Positions 59,143-64,000 of a DNA stretch of 64,000 bases are shown here, piece after piece. The stretch comes from Delphinus delphis. Lineage: Eukaryota > Chordata > Mammalia > Artiodactyla > Delphinidae. Location: contig NC_082699.1 of the NCBI RefSeq assembly GCF_949987515.2, forward strand, positions 77,069,281 to 77,133,280. The letters run 5' to 3'. Both the position numbers and the translations under genes were made by a program. How positions within the stretch are numbered: the first letter of the stretch is position 1; each line of letters starts with the position of its first letter. The notes under the pieces are model-generated. The model was given only the letters and a program-made list of their open reading frames with translations, was not told where the DNA came from and did not search any database.

Positions 59143-60620
59143 CATAATATTATTCAGCCATGAGAAAAAAGAAAAATCCCACCATTTCTGACATGGATGA
59201 ACCCAGAGAACATTATGCTAAGTGAAATGAGCCAGACACGGAAAGACAAATACTGCATGATCTCACTTACACGTACAATCTCAATTAGTTGAACTCATAA
59301 CAGCAGAGCGCAGAATGGTGGTTAAGCAGAGGTAGAGGGGTGGGGGAAAGGGGGAGAGGTTGGTCAAAGGATACAAAGTTTCAGTTACGCAGGATGAGTA
59401 AATCCTGGAGATTTAATATTCAGCATGGTGACTGTAGTTAAGAATACTGCATTGTATACTTAAAATTTGCAAAGAGATTAGATCTTAAGTGTTCTCACTA
59501 TGCACTCACAAGGTAACTAGGACAGGTTACAGATACATTAATGAGCTTGAAATGTGAAATGAAATGAAATGTGACATGACTGTGTTAACCATTTCACAAT
59601 GTATATATCACACTGTACACCTTAAATATATACAATTTTACCTCAATCAAGCTGGAAAAATATATAGCGGAAAAGACTGAAATGTTTGGCTGCACTGAAA
59701 TGAAGCACTTTTGTACAAGGAAAAACATCAAAGTCAAAGCAAAGAAAAGCTAGCTGTGAAAAGGTGTTTGCAACACATAAACCTGACAAAGGATTAGAAT
59801 TCTGAATTAATAAAGAACTCCTGTAAATCAATAAGAAAGAAATGATCCAATGGAAAATTGAGCAAAGAACAAGACTGGACCATTTAAAGCAGAGGAAATC
59901 CAATGGCCAATATATAGGAACAGAGTCTCAATACAACTAGTAGTCAGAGAAATGGAGAGAAAACCCTCAGGTATGACTTCCCACCCAACCTATTGGAAAT
60001 GTTTAAAATGTGCTCTAAGACCAAGTGTTGGCCAAGATGTAGATGAGCAAGAATCATGGGAATCCTCATTCAGTGCTGCTAAGGGTGTAAACTGGTACAA
60101 CTCCTTCACAGGGCGGGTTGGCACAACCTGGCCAAGTGGTAGATGAGAACCCTTTGATCTAATGACTCAACCTGTAGGCATGTATCTTGGACCAACTCTC
60201 AGAGTTCAGCACAAGGATGCTTCCTAAAATGTGCGTTGCAGCCTCATTTATAAAATCAAAGAACTGCTTTTAACGAAGCGCAGGCAACTGGAGAGCAGAC
60301 AAATAAATCTGTAACCGTCATACACTGGAAACCTAGATATAAGCGAAGATGAATTAAGAACTACCAACCTCAGCACAGGTTAAGTCTCATGTTAATAAGG
60401 TTGAGAGAATAGCAAGTTGCAGGAGACAGTTACATATTTATATCAAGTTTAAAATATTTAAAAATACTCTATATTGCTTATAATAATCAACTGTAGGGTA
60501 GTAGTCACTCCTGGTGAGAGAGGACGAGAATAGGGTCACAGGGGAGCACACAGAGTTTTAACAGTTTCATTTTTCTTTCTTTAAATTAGAAAAATAGATG
60601 CAAAAACAGCAAAATGTAAA

Positions 60621-61284
60621 AATTTGACAAATCTGTGTGGTTGGATAGATTAGCATCCCCTTGACTTTTCTTTATATGCTGCTTATAAGATGTAAGACAT
60701 GTTTTATAAGAGGTATTTTTAAAGTCACTTAGAATGTTGTCTTAGCCGGGGTTCCCCCGGGAAAGCAGAGCCTGAGAAGAGGGCTGGAGTGGAGCAGGTG
60801 TTTGGGAAGGGGATGCTGAGGGGAGCAGGGCGGGGGCACGGGGTGCGGCGAGAACGCAGTACCATGGTGCCTTACTGAGCTGGCTACCATGTGGACCGCT
60901 GGCGCTCACCCTGCTGGTCCCTCTGAAGAGTCACGGACTGTGCCTTGAAGTGTGCACCTCAGGCAGAGGAGAGGGGATTACTTCTCCACCAGCCCCCGCC
61001 CTCCCTGGTCAAGCTCCCCCCGAAAGGAGGCAATTCCCCAACTCCCCACACTGTGCGGCAAGTGCACCTGTGCTGCGGCCCCGGAGAAGGCTTTCAGACA
61101 TTCCAGAACTCGAGAGCTACGCAGCACAGCTGAGGTGAGGTGCTGTCAAGTTACCCCTGCATAAATCGGGCTGCCAGAGAGATGGCTGGTGTAAAACGTG
61201 GGCTAGGACTTGAGGCAGAGAACCAGACGCGTGGCTAAGAAATTTTTTTTTTTAATTAAGTGCATCTCCTGAAATCATAAACAG
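60621..61284. other. Intron with no gene seen, likely old repeat
   Basis: gttcccccgggaaagcagag, cctgagaagagggctggagt and gtgtttgggaaggggatgct look like an old interspersed repeat that I could not classify. Three overlapping frames at 60945-61164 are chance. Confidence 0.4.
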
Positions 61285-61620
61285 AGATTAAAAACTGACT
61301 TCAGATGTGACGGCAAAGGAGGGCCTCTCTGATGAAATAGCATTTCATTTCAGACCCACACAACAAGAAGGCAATCATGTGAAGGTCTTGGAGGACCGCT
61401 TTCCAGAGAAAGCAGTTAAGACCAAATCTTAAGGCATGGTGTCATCAAGGGACAGAATGAGCCAGGAGGAGAGTGGTATGAAATTAATGACAGAGGAAAG
61501 GTCGTGACAGAAAGTTTGGATTTTATTCTAAGTATGATGGGAAGCTATCTTTAGAGTCTTAAGCAGATGAGCGACATGAATTGGTTCATGTTTTTAAAAA
61601 AATGACGAGTTCCTATTCTG
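61285..61620 (-). mobile_element. L2 internal 3' part (reverse)
   Basis: gatgtgacggcaaaggaggg, cctctctgatgaaatagcat, gtttggattttattctaagt, gatgggaagctatctttaga and gcagatgagcgacatgaatt follow the L2 consensus order, same strand as 56905-57060. It could be the other half of that copy. Confidence 0.6.
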
Positions 61621-63420
61621 GAAAAGATGCCATAAGTACAAATAATCCACTGCGTCTCCCCTACTGAACCCAACTATAGGTCATACACATAATGCACGGA
61701 GCAGCTATTGGAAGATTCGAAGAGTAAACTATAGAAGGTGGATTTGGGGAGGAGATCTGAAACCGAAGTTTCTCTGAACTTCAGAGCGAGTTTCCATTTC
61801 CCTCAGTCCTACCTGTGCTAAAAGGCGGCTCAGAGGCACCCATCAGGTACAGACAGGCAGAGCTCCGCGAGCTGCCTCTGTGCCAGGTCCAAGGCGTGGG
61901 AGAGGGCACCATGAAGGTGTGTTGGGGGGTCCTGTGGGCTTTTTCTTTTTTCTCCTCCGTTTCTCCCAGCCCAGCCCCTGGGCAGCACTGCTATGTGACA
62001 GTGCCACGCTGGGTCATGGCTGCACAGCATATACAACTCCGAGGCCAGGAAACCATCTCTCTGACCCAAGGGACTGAGGTCCCATAAGCACAGGGCCAGT
62101 CCCCATCACTTTATTTCCCTCTCTGTCCTCTGACCAATTAGTCCCACACGGAGACACACAGAGGAAGAACTCAAACCTTGGCTTTGTTGTGGGCAGACAG
62201 CGAAGGGAGGCGACTATGGAAAGGAGAGAGATGAAGAGCGCCATTTGCTAAAGTGGTACCTGACCTGGGCTCACTGTGGAGCAAGCACGAGGGGATGGAT
62301 CCTGAGCAGTAAACCACGGGCTTCGGTAACTGAGCTCCAAAGAAGAACACTGGGCGGCACACAGGACTGATCCAAGGAGGACCACAGACTCTAAAACCAG
62401 AACTGCAGCACAGCCCACACAGGGCACTACGGGACCATGGTGTGGACCACCCACCAGAACAGAAATATCAGCATTCTCCGCAGGATCCAAACAAGACCCC
62501 AGCACCTCACAGCATTGTAGTTGAAATGTCCAGAATATAGTCCATAACCACTCAGCATAGGAAGAACCCAGGAAAAAGCCAACTTGCAAAGGAAAGTAAA
62601 ATCAACAGACAACAACCTCAAGATGAAAGTCTTAACAGAAAAAGACTTTAAATACGTTCCGCAAAGTAAGGGCAAACACACTTGAAACAGATGAAAAGAT
62701 AAAATCTCAGCAAAGAAATAGAAGATATAAAGAGGAAGCAAAGAGACACTTTAGAAAAGAAAAAACTGAAGAATCCACCAGGTAGTGAATTATCTGAGTA
62801 ATTGAGGGAACGAGTAGACATAAAATGAGAAAGGATAGAAAACAAACAATACCATTGACCAACTGGACCCAACTGATGCTTAGTGAACATTCCACCTCCC
62901 CCAAAAGTAGGATATCCATACTTCTCGAGTTATATGCAACATCTACCAAAATAAACCATTTCTAGGCCATGATAAAAACCTCTAGCAACTTTAAAAGAGT
63001 AAAAATCACACAAGTATTTTTTTGAACCACACAGGAATTAAACTAATATATTTGAAGACAGATTAATAATTTATCCAATGGAAACAGCTGAGAGAAAAAA
63101 ACGGGATAAAAACAATCTTCTGAGACAAGAAAGGCTCTGAAAGTCATGTCATAGGAGTTTGAGACACAAAATAAAACACACACACAGCTGTTGAAGAAAT
63201 AATGGCTGAAAATTCCCCAAATTTGGCAAATAACGTAAACTTACAGATTCAGGAAGCTCAGCAAACCCCAAGCAGTATAAATTTTTAAAAATCTAGGCCC
63301 AGAAACATCCTAAGCAAACTAAACTTTCAGAAGCAAGAGGAAAGAAGCCACCTGAAAGCAGCCTGAGTGAATAAGGCTCTGGTACAAGGGAAACGATTCC
63401 AAGCCTGAAGATTGCTTATC
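61620..63420 (+). mobile_element. Second HAL1 / old L1-like element with an ORF2 piece inside ORF1 sequence
   Basis: 62600-62800 reads as decayed ORF1 (aaatctcagcaaagaaatag, aagatataaagaggaagc). 63180-63290 is clear ORF1 again (gaagaaataatggctgaaaa, ttacagattcaggaagctca). Between them, about 62855-63085 matches the L1 ORF2 endonuclease region (accaactggacccaactgat, ggccatgataaaaacctc, accacacaggaattaaac). 61620-62470 is probably 5' UTR. Element limits are uncertain. Confidence 0.55.
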
Positions 63421-63439
63421 AGAACACCAGTTTTGCTTA

Positions 63440-63655
63440 ATGGGTATATAACATCTTAATGGGTATATAATATCTCTTACTTATAATAAGTAAGTCATTT
63501 CATTTCTCTGAGTCTCAGTTTCCCCAACGAGGACAAGAATGCCTATGTCATGGAATTATTAGGAGGCTCCAATGGGAAAAAAAAGTGCAAGTGCTTTGTA
63601 AAACTACAAGCGGAATATTACATAAATCTGAGGGGTGGCGATTATTATTAGCTTG
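63440..63655 (+). mobile_element. MIR SINE
   Basis: catttctctgagtctcagtt, tccccaacgaggacaagaat, tggaattattaggaggctcc and ggtggcgattattattagct match the MIR through its ATT-rich end. Confidence 0.75.
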
Positions 63656-64000
63656 GTTGCAGTCAGTGGAGCGGCAAAAGGGAAAGCACACAGCCCGCCA
63701 ACAAAGCAATCCCAGCTAATTACTCAACACTGACTCAGCTAAAAGTGACTATGAGGAATTCCCACGCCAAGGTCTGAGTCTGTCTAAAAACCATGGCATC
63801 ATGCCCAGAAAGTTAAGTGGGGCTCTTTCTCCCCGAGTCTGGCCGAATTCTCTCAGCCCCTGCAGGGTCCAAACATCACCGTTCCATCCATCCTAGGGGC
63901 GCGGTAAAGTGAGTGAAGACACAGCCAGACCGGTAGTGATGGCCACATACACCTTTGGCCAAACCCATGTGGTCTTTTAAAGTTCCATAAGCCTGCCTGT

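Larger units (their letters stand above)
57936..59656 (+). mobile_element. Younger L1 (L1MA-type) inserted in the older L1
   Basis: 5'-truncated copy starting in late ORF2 (cagtctcctcaataaatgat, gaaactggacccttaccgca), continuing through agacatttctcaagagaaga and gttggtgaggatgtggagaaaa, and ending in the 3' UTR with cactgtacaccttaaatata and cctcaatcaagctgg. A decayed target duplication is visible: aaaatataaagag (57923-57935) and aaaatatatagcg (59657-59669). It contains a CHR SINE and a TC/AC microsatellite. Confidence 0.82.
57150..60620 (+). mobile_element. Old L1 (L1M-type) ORF2 3' half and 3' UTR, split by a younger L1
   Basis: 57150-57935 holds decayed ORF2 (for example atgcaggatgtttacgaaaa, agggccaagaacatgcaaaa, caataaacagtgctggacaa). 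It resumes at about 59657 (ggaaaagactgaaatgtttg, gctgcactgaaatgaagcac) and runs into a 3' region ending near 60620 with ttaaattagaaaaatagatgc. The break falls inside one continuous ORF2 alignment, so this copy predates the element at 57936-59656. Confidence 0.75.
54212..64000 (-). other. TRAPPC9: TRAPPC9 intron upstream of the recognised exon (partial)
   Basis: Sequence on the 5' side (higher coordinates) of the exon. No other exon was recognised. It is mostly A+T-rich retroposon sequence from 56.9 kb onward. Confidence 0.7.

Overview
The window looks like nuclear DNA of a cetacean (whale or dolphin). It holds seven SINE copies with a tRNA-like head ('ggcttccctggtggcgcagtgg' class, Pol III A and B boxes) that match the CHR family of cetaceans and hippos. 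They have long clean A-tails and, in most cases, exact target-site duplications. Also present are a young cetartiodactyl-type L1 3' end, many decayed MIR and L2 copies, CA/TG microsatellites and G+C-rich intronic sequence. There is no bacterial-style gene organisation, and nearly all open frames are chance or repeat-derived.

One host-gene exon is recognisable: 111 nt on the minus strand at 54101-54211, with good splice sites on both sides. Its translation matches the C-terminal third of TRAPPC9 (NIBP, a TRAPPII subunit). Everything else is best read as TRAPPC9 intron: about 54.1 kb downstream of the exon (1-54100) and at least 9.8 kb upstream (54212-64000). I found no second exon, but short exons are easy to miss by eye.

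Layout. 1-18.9 kb: G+C-rich intron with one long-form CHR SINE (686-977), scattered MIR and L2, paired CA and TG microsatellites, a 60-bp tandem duplication, and two CpG-dense patches near 11 and 14 kb. 18.9-25.7 kb: an L1 3' end with a SINE in its poly-A, then a long A-rich HAL1/old L1 element holding both a SINE and a (GGGGAG)n minisatellite, then another SINE. 25.7-34 kb: MIRs, a p38-alpha (MAPK14)-like pseudogene fragment at 27.5-27.7 kb that seems to keep an unspliced intron boundary, a MEF2/RFX-like motif cluster at 28.4 kb, a Z-DNA-prone tract at 32.8 kb and a SINE at 33.7 kb. 34-54 kb: old L1, MaLR, L2 and MIR remnants, a SINE with a duplicated 5' junction (43.9 kb), a clean 5'-truncated L1 (49.2 kb), an old L1 with a SINE at its end (51.8-53.1 kb), then the exon. 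54-64 kb: A+T-rich intron dominated by a nested stack (SINE within L1 within an older L1, perhaps within an L2) and a second HAL1-like element that contains a piece of L1 ORF2.

There is no operon or gene system here. The biology is one exon of a trafficking gene in an intron shaped by successive retroposon waves. TRAPPC9 belongs to the imprinted PEG13-KCNK9-TRAPPC9 domain in mouse and human, so the CpG-dense patches and motif clusters are the places to look for regulation. I did not find a convincing novel coding system. Family names are from recognition of sequence features, not database searches.
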